Virus record (IMG/VR): IMGVR_UViG_3300009181_000033
Location: 233,895 to 297,894 of that record
DNA: 64,000 nucleotides
Direction: 5' to 3' (one strand)
Origin: a virus
How positions within the stretch are numbered: position 1 is the first letter of the stretch; each line of letters starts with the position of its first letter. Shown piece by piece: positions 1 to 9,187 of the stretch. The position numbers and the translations under genes are program-made. The notes beneath the pieces were generated by a model that made no database searches, had not been told where the DNA came from, and was given only the letters and a program-made list of their open reading frames with translations.

Positions 1-950
1 ACACAAACGACGCACAAAAAGCCATCCAGGTGAAATGTTCGAGCTGTGAAGAAGTGTTCTATGGATCTCTTAGATCCTTGCAGTATGGCAAGTGTTTTAA
101 ATGTTCCCCTGGGGGATCGATTGCTCAAGAAAACATTGCGACCTGGTTGGAAGGAGTGGGTTGTGTCGTGAAGAGGAATGATAGGTCGATGCTAGGTGGT
201 TTGGAACTGGACATACACGTCCCTGGTGGGAATTTGGCCATTGAATACAATGGTCTTTATTGGCACTCCCACACGCATCGATCATCTAATTATCACGAAA
301 ATAAGACAAAATTGGCGCGCGAGGCTGGCATAAATTTGATTCACATCTTCGAGGATGAGTGGAGGGATAAGGGTGAGATTATTAAATCAATGATCTGCTC
401 CCGCTTGGGAATCGACATCAAGTCGATAGGTGCAAGAAGGTGCGTTGTGAAACAAATTGATTCAAGGGCTAGAAAGATTTTCTTTGAAGAAAACCACGTA
501 GATGGTGATGTGACATCAACTGTTGCGTGGGGATTGTATTTTGGTGAAGACCTAGTTTATGCGATGTCAATCAGGAGACCATTTCATAAAAAAGAAGGAG
601 TGATGGAGGTTGCAAGATGCGCCGCCAAAAAATTCCACAATGTTCAAGGCGGATTGAGCAGATTGGTCAAGTTGGCCATTCAATGGTGCAAAGAACACGA
701 TTACAAAAACCTAATGACGTATGTTGACACAAGACATGGAGGAATGGGCGAAGGTTATTTGAAGGCAGGTTTTTCAAAAGCTGGACGTACCCCTCCAAGA
801 TTTTGGTGGACAGACTTCGAAAATAGATACAATAGATTTAAATACAAAGCAGATTCCCAAAAAGGCCTCACAGAAGTGGCGGTTGCAGAAGCAGCCGGTG
901 TCGTAAAAATATGGGGATGTGAAAATATAATTTTCAAAATTGACATTTAG
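1..950 (+). CDS. Homing-endonuclease-like protein, 5' end outside window
   Basis: Partial gene: the frame is open from base 3, so the GTG at 30 is probably not the true start. The visible part opens with a Cys pair (C-S-S-C) and a second pair (C-F-K-C), like a small zinc ribbon, followed by a nuclease-like core (ELDIHVP, then LAIEYNGLYWHS, then IFEDEW). This core fits the PD-(D/E)XK/Vsr-like fold of phage homing endonucleases. It aligns over its whole length with the C-terminal two thirds of the 483-residue protein at 14993-16444 (same IFEDEWRDK, YVD.R and W.TD..NRY blocks). It is one of the few plus-strand genes in this part and ends at the bidirectional terminator at 969-1026. A free-standing homing endonuclease beside the sheath gene is inferred. 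The catalytic residues are not proven. Confidence 0.7.
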   Translation, partial: TNDAQKAIQVKCSSCEEVFYGSLRSLQYGKCFKCSPGGSIAQENIATWLEGVGCVVKRNDRSMLGGLELDIHVPGGNLAIEYNGLYWHSHTHRSSNYHENKTKLAREAGINLIHIFEDEWRDKGEIIKSMICSRLGIDIKSIGARRCVVKQIDSRARKIFFEENHVDGDVTSTVAWGLYFGEDLVYAMSIRRPFHKKEGVMEVARCAAKKFHNVQGGLSRLVKLAIQWCKEHDYKNLMTYVDTRHGGMGEGYLKAGFSKAGRTPPRFWWTDFENRYNRFKYKADSQKGLTEVAVAEAAGVVKIWGCENIIFKIDI

Positions 951-967
951 GTGTCATCCAATAGGCA

Positions 968-1026
968 ATAAAAAGCCTCCGATAAATGGACTCATATTGA
1001 TCCATCTATTTATCGGAGGCTTTTTT
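968..1026. terminator. Bidirectional Rho-independent terminator
   Basis: A long inverted repeat (970-990 with 1001-1022) forms a GC-rich stem around AAGCCTCCGATAAATGGA, flanked by an A-run on the left and a T-run on the right. It therefore has a U-tract in both directions. It lies between the convergent ends of the plus-strand endonuclease gene (stop at 950) and the minus-strand sheath gene (stop at 1045), so it probably serves both. Confidence 0.9.
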
Positions 1027-1044
1027 AGTTATCGTTCTAGGTTC

Positions 1045-4000
1045 TTATTGGACCTGTGCGAGGTTGTTGGCCACGACGAAGTCAAGGCTGACGAACTCGA
1101 TGCTCTTCGTGGGTTGCACGAAGATCTTGCCGCGAATGGTGTTGTTCTCGATGTCGTCCTGGGTCGTCGTCGAGGAATCGATGATGACCTTGAATCTCTC
1201 GAGACCGCTGAGGGCTTGGATTCTCTGGAGGCGTGGTGTCACAGAGGCAGAGAAGCGGGCGAGTGTTGCAGCTCTGTTAGGTTCGAACAAGATGGTGTTC
1301 GCAATGTCTCTGACTTGGCGCCTAATCTCGATGAGAAGACGACGGACATTAACGCGATCTAGAGCGGAAGCGGCAACCTGCAGTGTCTTCTGGCCCCAGA
1401 CGACGATGCCGCCGCGAGGATTGGTACCGCTCTGAGCAGAACCTGGGAAGGCGACGATAGGATTGATTGAATTGTCATACAAGGAATCCATGTCCTTTTG
1501 CTTGAGTCTAACTCTTGGCTCGAGGGCTTCTTGTGGAAGTGCACCTCTGGTGAAGCCGGCGGGGGCAAACCAAGGATGACCAACAGCGTCATTCAAGGCC
1601 AGGGCTCCGAGAACGAGAACTGAAGGAGGGGCTTGCACGTTGATTCCCTTTGGATCTCTGTATAAGACATCCGGGAAATACGCTGCGGCGAAGGAGGAGT
1701 CGACTGTGCGATTCTTGAAGTTGTTGATTGTGTTAACAACAGAAGGAATCTGGTCTTCATCCTCAACCTGTTCGTAATTCTCGTCGAGTTGTTCAATGTC
1801 CATGACGTACATGGCATCGAATCTCTCTTCAACCGCCAAAATGGCCGCATCGGTGACGATCGGCTCTCTTATGCTTGGGATGGCTAGAAGCTGTATGTCC
1901 ATGTTGACAACATTCTTCATGATCTCAATGGCTTTCATGTAGGCCTTGACGTTCGGTCCATTTTCAGCTCCACGGTTGGTTGTGGCGCCCATATCGGCAT
2001 GAACAGCTGTATTGTTGATCTCTTCTGAGTCCTTGTCAAAAATATTGACACCGTTGAATCCGCCTTGCATGAAGGTCGTATATTTCACAAATGATTTATT
2101 TGTCAAGAAGTCATCGACCCTTAGGGCTCTTGTTTTATTTGTGTTGTTGGATATGATATTTCCATCCCTCACATAAACTGCGCTCTTCCATTGATTGGAA
2201 TCTGCGTCACCTGTGGTGCCAGTGACAACCTGCAGGTGTTCCAAGGAGAACATGTTGTTGCAGAACCTATCGGAATCGACGATGCCGAGCTGTGCTGTGT
2301 CCGGTTGTCCTGAATTGCTCCCGGTTAAGAATCCAGCAAAGTCTGGATAGTATTTGCCGAATGATTTGATTCCATCATTTGGAAGAATGGAGCCATTTTG
2401 CCTCAGGACAGTTTGTGGATGCTCAAATTGAACGCCCCAATAGAATTTGGGTTCAACGTTTTCCTTTGCCGAATCAACATCATTTATTGTTATCTTCTTT
2501 CTAAATGGTAGCGGAGGTGTGACCACGTGATTGAACACAGAATCGACTGTTAGCACTGCATTCTCTACTGCCTTCAATGAAGAAGAAAGTGGTGACGATC
2601 CAGAAGTGACCAAGTGATCAATTCCCCTGAATCCGATAGGCAACGCGACTGGGTCAACGAATCCATTTTCAACATCGGGGTGAACTTCAACCCTGACGTA
2701 ATTTGATCTGTTCTCGTAGTTTCCTTGTATGACCATCTTTTGAGCAGATTCTTCTCTGTCAAAATCGTAATATGCGTGAATGTCTCCAATCACCTTTGCA
2801 ATATAACGATCAGAAGATGGATCCAGATTTACACCTGAAAATGTCTCATTCGCTATCGTCTTCTTGTCCAAATCCCTGTCATTGAACTCCCTTAGAACAA
2901 CCGTAAAGTTGCCGTATTTGTTCATGGGATCATTGGAGGGTGTTAAATTTTCAATTGATATCTTGTATTGATAGGCTGGACCAACACCGTCATCGAGAGC
3001 ATGGAACCTAAAGAGATTAATGGGCTTACCACCAAATTTCTGAGAGATGAACCAAGGCGACTTGGCATGACCAAACCTGTCCTGGAAATTCTCATAATTG
3101 GGAACAATCCTATTGGGATCAAAGTAGTTCCTGGCAGTTGATCCGGTAACCAAGAACGCCGCCTGTTCTTTGCCGGTGCCAGTTGCACCTGCACCCGCGG
3201 TGCTTTCAACAACAGCCGTCCCTGTCACAGCTGCTAAAACGGGATGGATATCCCAATTCGCATAAAGATAGTGACCAGCTTCTTGTATTTTATTGGGGTC
3301 AGTGTTGAGCACATTAGCAAAATAATTGTTTGAAGTGACGTCAAAAGAAGCTGTTATGATATTAGGATAAGAAGCCGTCAAACCCTGATGTCCGTTTAGG
3401 AACATTGAGAATTCCTGTTTGGGACTGGCGTTGTTGCCAAGGACGACGTCGCCTAATTGCGATCCTTTTATGTTTGCTTGCAAAGCAACCAAAGCAGATC
3501 CGGGTTGTGCTGAAGAAATACCGGCCACCGAGGAAGAGAGCGTTAGGATGACTCCGCTTGGGGCCATTAAAACGCCCCTAACAATAGGAACGGCGGCGGC
3601 GTGAGACCCTGCAGCTGCGGCAACTGCTGACTTGTAACCTTGTATGCCGGCTTCGCTAAAGACAGTTGAGCCAGCAGATTCTGACATGAAACAACCAAGG
3701 AAGTAGGTTCTTCCCGCAACTCCCAAGTTGTTTGCAAATGGATTTCTCTCTTTCGTTCCAGGGACGCCCGAGAGCGGATTTGGAACATTGTCTCCAACAA
3801 CGAAACCGGCATTGGTGACAGTCCCGTCGTCAGTTCTTTCCCTGCCGTCACCAGTCCCAAGAACCCTGAGATAGGTTACAGCCTGGGCATTCCTTAACCA
3901 TTCAAACACTGCAAGAGGTCCGAATTTTTTGCCGTCTGTTTCACCAAACTTATTGTACCAATCTCCTATCGTGCCGACAGTGACCGGCACGAAGGCGGGC

Positions 4001-4119
4001 CCATTAAGGGCAGTGCCAACAATGCCTGCTGGCGTTCCGACGGGTGCTCGGGCCACTGGACCCGAGATGTCTATCTCTCTTGTTGTTACTCCTGCACTAC
4101 CGAATTTCAACTGTGCCAT
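1045..4119 (-). CDS. Tail sheath protein, paralogue 1 (gp18-like)
   Basis: A 1024-residue contractile tail sheath protein. The N-terminus (FGSAGVTTREIDISGPV, then GTPAGIVGTALNGPAFVPV) is the classic sheath opening. The C-terminal 250 residues (PWFAPAGFTRG, GQKTLQ, SALDRVNVRRLLIEIRR) are the conserved sheath core domain, ending with the strand that links to neighbouring subunits. It is far longer than T4 gp18 (659 aa), so the middle carries large insertions, probably surface domains. A Shine-Dalgarno GGAG precedes the ATG at 4119. It follows a second sheath gene (4164-7184) with the same fold, with only 44 bp between them. The 3' third of the gene (about 1045-2000) is clearly more GC-rich than the 5' part, which may reflect mosaic origin. 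Confidence 0.95.
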   Translation of the reverse strand: MAQLKFGSAGVTTREIDISGPVARAPVGTPAGIVGTALNGPAFVPVTVGTIGDWYNKFGETDGKKFGPLAVFEWLRNAQAVTYLRVLGTGDGRERTDDGTVTNAGFVVGDNVPNPLSGVPGTKERNPFANNLGVAGRTYFLGCFMSESAGSTVFSEAGIQGYKSAVAAAAGSHAAAVPIVRGVLMAPSGVILTLSSSVAGISSAQPGSALVALQANIKGSQLGDVVLGNNASPKQEFSMFLNGHQGLTASYPNIITASFDVTSNNYFANVLNTDPNKIQEAGHYLYANWDIHPVLAAVTGTAVVESTAGAGATGTGKEQAAFLVTGSTARNYFDPNRIVPNYENFQDRFGHAKSPWFISQKFGGKPINLFRFHALDDGVGPAYQYKISIENLTPSNDPMNKYGNFTVVLREFNDRDLDKKTIANETFSGVNLDPSSDRYIAKVIGDIHAYYDFDREESAQKMVIQGNYENRSNYVRVEVHPDVENGFVDPVALPIGFRGIDHLVTSGSSPLSSSLKAVENAVLTVDSVFNHVVTPPLPFRKKITINDVDSAKENVEPKFYWGVQFEHPQTVLRQNGSILPNDGIKSFGKYYPDFAGFLTGSNSGQPDTAQLGIVDSDRFCNNMFSLEHLQVVTGTTGDADSNQWKSAVYVRDGNIISNNTNKTRALRVDDFLTNKSFVKYTTFMQGGFNGVNIFDKDSEEINNTAVHADMGATTNRGAENGPNVKAYMKAIEIMKNVVNMDIQLLAIPSIREPIVTDAAILAVEERFDAMYVMDIEQLDENYEQVEDEDQIPSVVNTINNFKNRTVDSSFAAAYFPDVLYRDPKGINVQAPPSVLVLGALALNDAVGHPWFAPAGFTRGALPQEALEPRVRLKQKDMDSLYDNSINPIVAFPGSAQSGTNPRGGIVVWGQKTLQVAASALDRVNVRRLLIEIRRQVRDIANTILFEPNRAATLARFSASVTPRLQRIQALSGLERFKVIIDSSTTTQDDIENNTIRGKIFVQPTKSIEFVSLDFVVANNLAQVQ

Positions 4120-4163
4120 TTATTTGCTCCATTGATAGCTAACTATTGTCTACCTAAAAAATT

Positions 4164-7100
4164 TCACACGAACTCAACGCCACTATTTGTAACAATGAAA
4201 TCAATTGCGATGAACTCGACAACCCTTGTGGGAACAACGACTATTCTTCCATTCAGGCGATTGAGATCGACATCTTCTTGGGTGTTATTGCTCTCATTCA
4301 TAACAACCTGGAAGGCTTCTACGCCGGCCTGAATTTGAATGAGACCCAACTGGAAAGAAGCATCGGCAACAAACTTATTACGAACGGCTGGCGTGTTTTG
4401 CTCGAACACTATGTTCTTTGCAATACCGGAAATGATTCTCTTTATCTCCAGCATCAACCTTCTCACGTTGACCCTATCAAGAGCCGAACGATTAATTTGT
4501 AGCGTCTTTTGACCAAAGATAACGAAACCCATCTTGGGGAAAGTGGCTATCGGATTGATGCGTGATTCGTAGAGGCGGTCCCTGTCAGAAACATTTAGTC
4601 TCACGCCGACATTTGTTACGAAGTCCAACGCTGCCCTGTTGAAACCAGCAGGGGCAAACCAAGGATAAGAAACTCTGTCGTTAAAGCCCAAAGCACCCAA
4701 GGCAGCAACTGAGGCCGGAACCCTTACTTTTCTCTTGTTGACGGTGTCATCGACAAAGACATCAGGATAGTATGTCGCAACGTAATTATTGTCAATGGTC
4801 CTTGCATCAAGTTGATTTGCTGTGCGCACTATGTTTGGTTTGACACTTGAATCATCATAAATGACTGCGTCATCATCGCTATATGAAGGAATGTCCATCA
4901 CGTGCATGGCCATTCCATAATCCCTAACCTTCTGCATGGTTCTGTCATTTATGTATACATCCCTGATACCTGGTATACAGATGATGTTCGTGTTCGCCTC
5001 GAGCGGGTTGGTCATTATGTCAACGGCGGACAAGTAAGAATTAACACCGTTGTTGTCTTCGTTAAAGCCAGACGGATTGACAGTGCCAAAACCTTCTGGA
5101 TAGAAAGTTGGTGATGCACCTGAATCGAAAGAAACTGACTTATCATTCAATCGACGAGCGTTTCTATCCAAGAAATTGGTTCCATCAAATCCACCATACA
5201 TGAAATTGGTGAACTTGGCATAAGCGGAGAACCTATTGAATTCAGAGGCGGTCCCTTGGGACAGCAACGTTGCGAAAGTAATTCTGTCTATCTGAGAAGT
5301 CCCATCATTGTTTAACACGTACGTGCTAGAGTCAAGTTTGGCATTTCTCACGTAGGCTGCCTGCCTCATGTGACTGTTCACCGAACTTGTGAGATCTGTG
5401 ATTGAAGAGTTGTAGAACGCGACATTTGCCAATGAGAACTTATTATTGTTCATGTCGTCGGCAAAAGATCCCGTCAACAACGAGTCTAGTTTCGATATTC
5501 CAACAAACTTGGTAAATGACTCGAGCAGAGAATTTTTCTCTGTGACAAGGTTGGCGTTTAACAACATGTTGTTTTTGACATCATTGGTGACGTCAGAACC
5601 AGTGCTGCTTCTCTCAAACTTAACGCCCCAATAGTAGGCTGGATTTGCTTGCTCTGCAGCACCAGGCTCACCGGTAAACGTTGGGGTTTGTTTCACTTCA
5701 CCTCTTGTAACCTTGAACCTAAGGGGGAGAGGTGGGAGGAAAGAACCAGACAGTGATGTTCCGGCAGAAGAAGAACAATGCAGTCTTGAAGCAGAAGGAT
5801 CGAGAGCACCATCGTTGGTCAAGGGGCTGGTTTTCAACAACTCTGGACCCCTGAATCCGAACGGAAGAGCGGTGGTTGGAATTTGCTCTTTTTCGTGCTC
5901 TTCGCTCATCTCAATTCTGACGTATCTTGAATTATTTGCATACTTGCCAAGGGCAACGATTCTCTTCTCGTTAGGATCAAGAGAATCAAAGTTATAGAAA
6001 ACTTTTCTATCTCCGATCATCTTGGCTATGTAATTTGGAGCCTTTGGATCCAAGGTGACATTTGAAAATTGTTCGAGAACCATAGGGCTCACGTCGGTAT
6101 CGTTCCAGTCCCTTATTTGAACATTGAACGTTCCATACTTGTTTGCTTCATTTGCAGACGCCTTGACGTTTGTGATAGAAATCTTGTAAAGGCTGTTTGC
6201 ATATTGACCATCGTCCAACGACTCGAACCTAAAAAGATCGTATTCTTTTGTTCCATACGGTTGTGATATAAAGAATGTGCTCTTGGGCGTGGTGTATCTC
6301 GTGTTGTAAGAACCAAACACCTTGCTAAATGGATTTCCGTGAAGACCGTCAGCGGAAGAACCGCTGAGTATCGCCACAGAGTTTCCTGCATCAACGTATG
6401 CAATTGTGTGATCAACAGCAAAATCTGCGTGTAGATAATGTTGTTCTTGATAGAACTTGTCAGGATCCCTGTTTAGAACCTTGGCAAAATAATCCTTGTC
6501 TGTTGGGTTGAATGAAGCGGTTAAAACCTTCACGCCGGAAAGTCCATCCATTTTTGAGAATGAATCACCTATGGAAGAAGAGATGATGAGTTTAAATTTC
6601 CCATCGGAGTGCATTGGGTGATCGTCGTTATTAACAACCTTCACTGCCACCAAGCTAGAATTGGATCCCGTAACCATGATTCTTGCTGTAGAGGGCGTCA
6701 TGATGAGGCCTCTTATCAAGTCGGCAGATGTAGAATTTGTTATGGTGTCATTGTTGGTAAAATCAGCAACTGCAACGTCTTCATTGGGTCCAAACGTATG
6801 TTTGGCAGCCAAAAACTGAACCCTTCCAGTAGTTGAATCGTCCAAAACAAAGCCGGCATTATTGACAACACCTTTTGTCAAAGTATCACTCAGGTGTTGA
6901 GCTGTAGTGTTGGCTCCTGCACCCAGCACCCTGAGATATGTCAAGGATGATCTGTTCTTTAAAAATTCGCAAACCGCGTATGGTCCAAAATGCTTTGGAT
7001 CAAGATTGCCAAAGTTTTGCACAAATTCATTAAAATTTGCTACAGTAAATGGCACAAAGGCGGGGCCTTTGTTTGATGTTCCTATGATTCCTGCAGGGAC

Positions 7101-7184
7101 GCCTACTGGTCCAGATGTCCTGGGTGATGATAAATCTATTTCGCGTTCATAAAAATTTGGCGACTTAAAGGTCTGCTCTGACAT
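4164..7184 (-). CDS. Tail sheath protein, paralogue 2 (gp18-like)
   Basis: A 1006-residue paralogue of the downstream sheath protein. The same N-terminal motif (FYEREIDLSS, GVPAGIIGTSNKGPAFVPF) and the same C-terminal core (YPWFAPAGFNRAALD, FGQKTLQINRSALDRVNVRRLMLEIKR) are visible, with a divergent middle. The ATG at 7184 has a strong AAGGAG site. Two full-length sheaths in tandem suggest either a mixed sheath or one specialised for a position such as the baseplate or collar end. The sequence does not say which is more abundant. A 115-bp non-coding gap upstream (7185-7299) probably holds a promoter. Confidence 0.95.
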   Translation of the reverse strand: MSEQTFKSPNFYEREIDLSSPRTSGPVGVPAGIIGTSNKGPAFVPFTVANFNEFVQNFGNLDPKHFGPYAVCEFLKNRSSLTYLRVLGAGANTTAQHLSDTLTKGVVNNAGFVLDDSTTGRVQFLAAKHTFGPNEDVAVADFTNNDTITNSTSADLIRGLIMTPSTARIMVTGSNSSLVAVKVVNNDDHPMHSDGKFKLIISSSIGDSFSKMDGLSGVKVLTASFNPTDKDYFAKVLNRDPDKFYQEQHYLHADFAVDHTIAYVDAGNSVAILSGSSADGLHGNPFSKVFGSYNTRYTTPKSTFFISQPYGTKEYDLFRFESLDDGQYANSLYKISITNVKASANEANKYGTFNVQIRDWNDTDVSPMVLEQFSNVTLDPKAPNYIAKMIGDRKVFYNFDSLDPNEKRIVALGKYANNSRYVRIEMSEEHEKEQIPTTALPFGFRGPELLKTSPLTNDGALDPSASRLHCSSSAGTSLSGSFLPPLPLRFKVTRGEVKQTPTFTGEPGAAEQANPAYYWGVKFERSSTGSDVTNDVKNNMLLNANLVTEKNSLLESFTKFVGISKLDSLLTGSFADDMNNNKFSLANVAFYNSSITDLTSSVNSHMRQAAYVRNAKLDSSTYVLNNDGTSQIDRITFATLLSQGTASEFNRFSAYAKFTNFMYGGFDGTNFLDRNARRLNDKSVSFDSGASPTFYPEGFGTVNPSGFNEDNNGVNSYLSAVDIMTNPLEANTNIICIPGIRDVYINDRTMQKVRDYGMAMHVMDIPSYSDDDAVIYDDSSVKPNIVRTANQLDARTIDNNYVATYYPDVFVDDTVNKRKVRVPASVAALGALGFNDRVSYPWFAPAGFNRAALDFVTNVGVRLNVSDRDRLYESRINPIATFPKMGFVIFGQKTLQINRSALDRVNVRRLMLEIKRIISGIAKNIVFEQNTPAVRNKFVADASFQLGLIQIQAGVEAFQVVMNESNNTQEDVDLNRLNGRIVVVPTRVVEFIAIDFIVTNSGVEFV

Positions 7185-7299
7185 TACCTATCTCCTTAAA
7201 TGTGGGCTTTCGCTTCAGAAGATAAGTATTATCGAAAAGTATAAAAAATAAATTATAACTTGGGACAAACGTTTGCAAACACAACATTTCAAAGAAAAA
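7185..7299 (-). promoter_or_regulatory. Probable promoter/leader region of the sheath genes
   Basis: This AT-rich gap of 115 bp lies before the first sheath gene. On the minus strand it holds stretches such as TTATAATTTATTTTTTATAC and AATACTTATC. A very similar CATACTTATC lies before the gp13-like gene (10370-10417). No hairpin followed by a U-run was seen. A promoter is inferred from position and composition only. Confidence 0.35.
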
Positions 7300-8508
7300 T
7301 CATTCTTTGGAATCACCGGGAAAAACATTTGTGAGTTCTATTTCTAAATCCCCCAGCGAATAATTGTTTTTAGAATAAACTGTTTCTCCATTTGATGATG
7401 CGCTTCTCACCCTATAATTTGAACCAAATATGGAGAGATTGTCGCGAGGAAAAAGCTTCGGTCTTTTTGGATGTATTTCCATGGGGAGCGTAGGATCGTC
7501 TGTCCCCAATTCGTACTGGTCGTCGATAGAATTAGGGTCTTGATCAGCAACCACAGACGGTGAGGCCGTCAATGACTCGAACTTTATAATAGGCGATGAA
7601 ATATATCTTTTTATTGGAATTGGTGAACCGGGAGTCTGGGAAACAAAGAAATAAGCAGGAACGTTGACGTTAAAGGAGTATTTGATGAATCTTTCCTGTT
7701 GGGACATATCATCAAAATTATTCTCTAATGCGTAAGAACCACCATCGACTGACGCTACAAACCAGTATCCCTTGGGTGTTTCAAGCTTCCAGCCTTGGAC
7801 TTGGGGCAAAAATGAAGTTATCACTTTTTCCATTATTTGGTTGGCGTGCTGCATATATTGCGTCCATATTGTTATTTGATATTTTGCAGTGTAGAATTGA
7901 GGAGTGGGCACAACTATTGTTTCTACAATATTATTGTTCAAATAAGGCTGGAGCAATTTGCCATTCATTGCATCTTTTGTGTCCGACAACTCACCTAATC
8001 TTCTATCCGTTGTCAATTGGGAAGAAGAAACGTGGGTTGAAACTGCTAAATTTTCTTGGTCTTTCAAAAAAAATTTATTTATCAAATTTTGATAATCCCT
8101 GTCAGACTTGTGTAGTCTCCTGTTGACGGTTATCTCTCCAACACTTTGATTAATTCCACGGGCCGTCATCTCTTCACTGGGTGATTGGGCTAGTTCGGTT
8201 CTCATTATTGTCAACAAGGGGAGCAAGAGAGTATTGTTCCTGTCCCTAAGAGGTCGACCATTTTTTAACAAAGACCATTTTTCTCCAGCAGCGAAAATAA
8301 CTGGGATTTTTTTCAAGGGTGATGAATCATTGCCTCCGCAGAACGGAGATATTTCTTTTTCAAAAAGATTAAACAGTGCTACGTCGACGTCTTCGACCCC
8401 ACAAGGAGGCAAATATAGATCAACACTCCCTTGAGTGGTCTCATACCCTGTGGGCAAAGGGAGCTGACCATTATTTGATTTGCTGCCTGGATTAAACCGA
8501 GTTGCCAT
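7300..8508 (-). CDS. Probable tail sheath stabiliser/tail completion protein (gp15-like)
   Basis: A 402-residue protein between the neck genes (gp13, gp14) and the sheath genes, the place where T4-type phages keep the tail-terminator gene 15. The N-terminal half has a run typical of these phage proteins (IPVIFAAGEKWSLL, LRDRNNTLLLPLLTIMRT), followed by a beta-rich region (TIWTQYMQHANQIMEKVITSF) and IKYSFNVNVPAYFFV. It is longer than T4 gp15 (272 aa). The assignment rests mainly on context and the overall pattern; another tail-completion role (gp3-like) is possible. The ATG start is clear. Confidence 0.6.
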   Translation of the reverse strand: MATRFNPGSKSNNGQLPLPTGYETTQGSVDLYLPPCGVEDVDVALFNLFEKEISPFCGGNDSSPLKKIPVIFAAGEKWSLLKNGRPLRDRNNTLLLPLLTIMRTELAQSPSEEMTARGINQSVGEITVNRRLHKSDRDYQNLINKFFLKDQENLAVSTHVSSSQLTTDRRLGELSDTKDAMNGKLLQPYLNNNIVETIVVPTPQFYTAKYQITIWTQYMQHANQIMEKVITSFLPQVQGWKLETPKGYWFVASVDGGSYALENNFDDMSQQERFIKYSFNVNVPAYFFVSQTPGSPIPIKRYISSPIIKFESLTASPSVVADQDPNSIDDQYELGTDDPTLPMEIHPKRPKLFPRDNLSIFGSNYRVRSASSNGETVYSKNNYSLGDLEIELTNVFPGDSKE

Positions 8509-8515
8509 TTTTCAC

Positions 8516-9184
8516 CTACTCATCATAAAAGGAAGAACCGGCGCCTGTTTGATCTCCCTTATCGGACACTTCTTTGGGACCGGTAATAGGTTTATCAAGC
8601 ACACCATTTTCGATAAGGTCTCTCTTGTCACCAGTGGCTTCTCCGTTTTTATCGATAGACTCGCCTCTTTGTTGAACAAATTCTTTTTGTACAGCATCTG
8701 CATCTGTGTATTTGATGTCTGTTGGCCCAATTGTTGGAGCCTTAAACAGACCTTCACGAGCTTTGATTCCTATTAGTTTGACTCCATCCTTGTGCTCAGG
8801 CATACCGAATATATTGCGCATAAAAACTCGCTCGGTTATCTCATAAAAAACATCCGAAAAAGAAAAGAAGTCACCTATGTTGACATTTATTCCTTTGTCT
8901 AAGAGGTCCCTGTATTGTATGAACGCCTCAATTTTGAATTGGGCATCGATACCGAATTTATCTATTTTTGTATCTGATTGAAAGTTGCTGTCTATTAAAC
9001 AATCTATGGCTATGGGATTGTCGTAGATCTTTTGAAGTGCTTCATTATAGACGCCATGGGATTTTGTTTTCGTCTCAGAAATTGGGTAATAATAAATCTT
9101 TTGACCGACCACATCCTTTATTATTTCCTTAGTTATGTCGGAAATAAAATTCAATTCCCTGGGTGTGATAAATAATCTGGCCAT
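8516..9184 (-). CDS. Neck protein (gp14-like)
   Basis: A 222-residue head-completion/neck protein. It lies directly downstream of the gp13-like gene (3-bp gap) and before the gp15-like gene. The sequence RELNFISDITKEIIKDVVGQKIYYYPI, with later blocks VNIGDFFSFSDVFYEITE and RNIFGMPEHKDGVKLIGIKAREG, matches the style of T4-superfamily gp14 proteins. These join the portal vertex to the tail after DNA packaging. The C-terminal 60 residues are polar and low in complexity. The length is near that of T4 gp14 (256 aa). Confidence 0.75.
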   Translation of the reverse strand: MARLFITPRELNFISDITKEIIKDVVGQKIYYYPISETKTKSHGVYNEALQKIYDNPIAIDCLIDSNFQSDTKIDKFGIDAQFKIEAFIQYRDLLDKGINVNIGDFFSFSDVFYEITERVFMRNIFGMPEHKDGVKLIGIKAREGLFKAPTIGPTDIKYTDADAVQKEFVQQRGESIDKNGEATGDKRDLIENGVLDKPITGPKEVSDKGDQTGAGSSFYDE

Positions 9185-9187
9185 GTT

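Noticed and set aside
940-1435. Open frames on the plus strand opposite the 3' end of sheath gene 1
   Set aside because: They run antisense to a strongly conserved sheath domain and through the terminator; no ribosome site or family likeness.
7728-8126. 132-codon plus-strand frame in the gp15-like gene
   Set aside because: No ribosome site, no recognisable motif, fully inside a conserved minus-strand gene.
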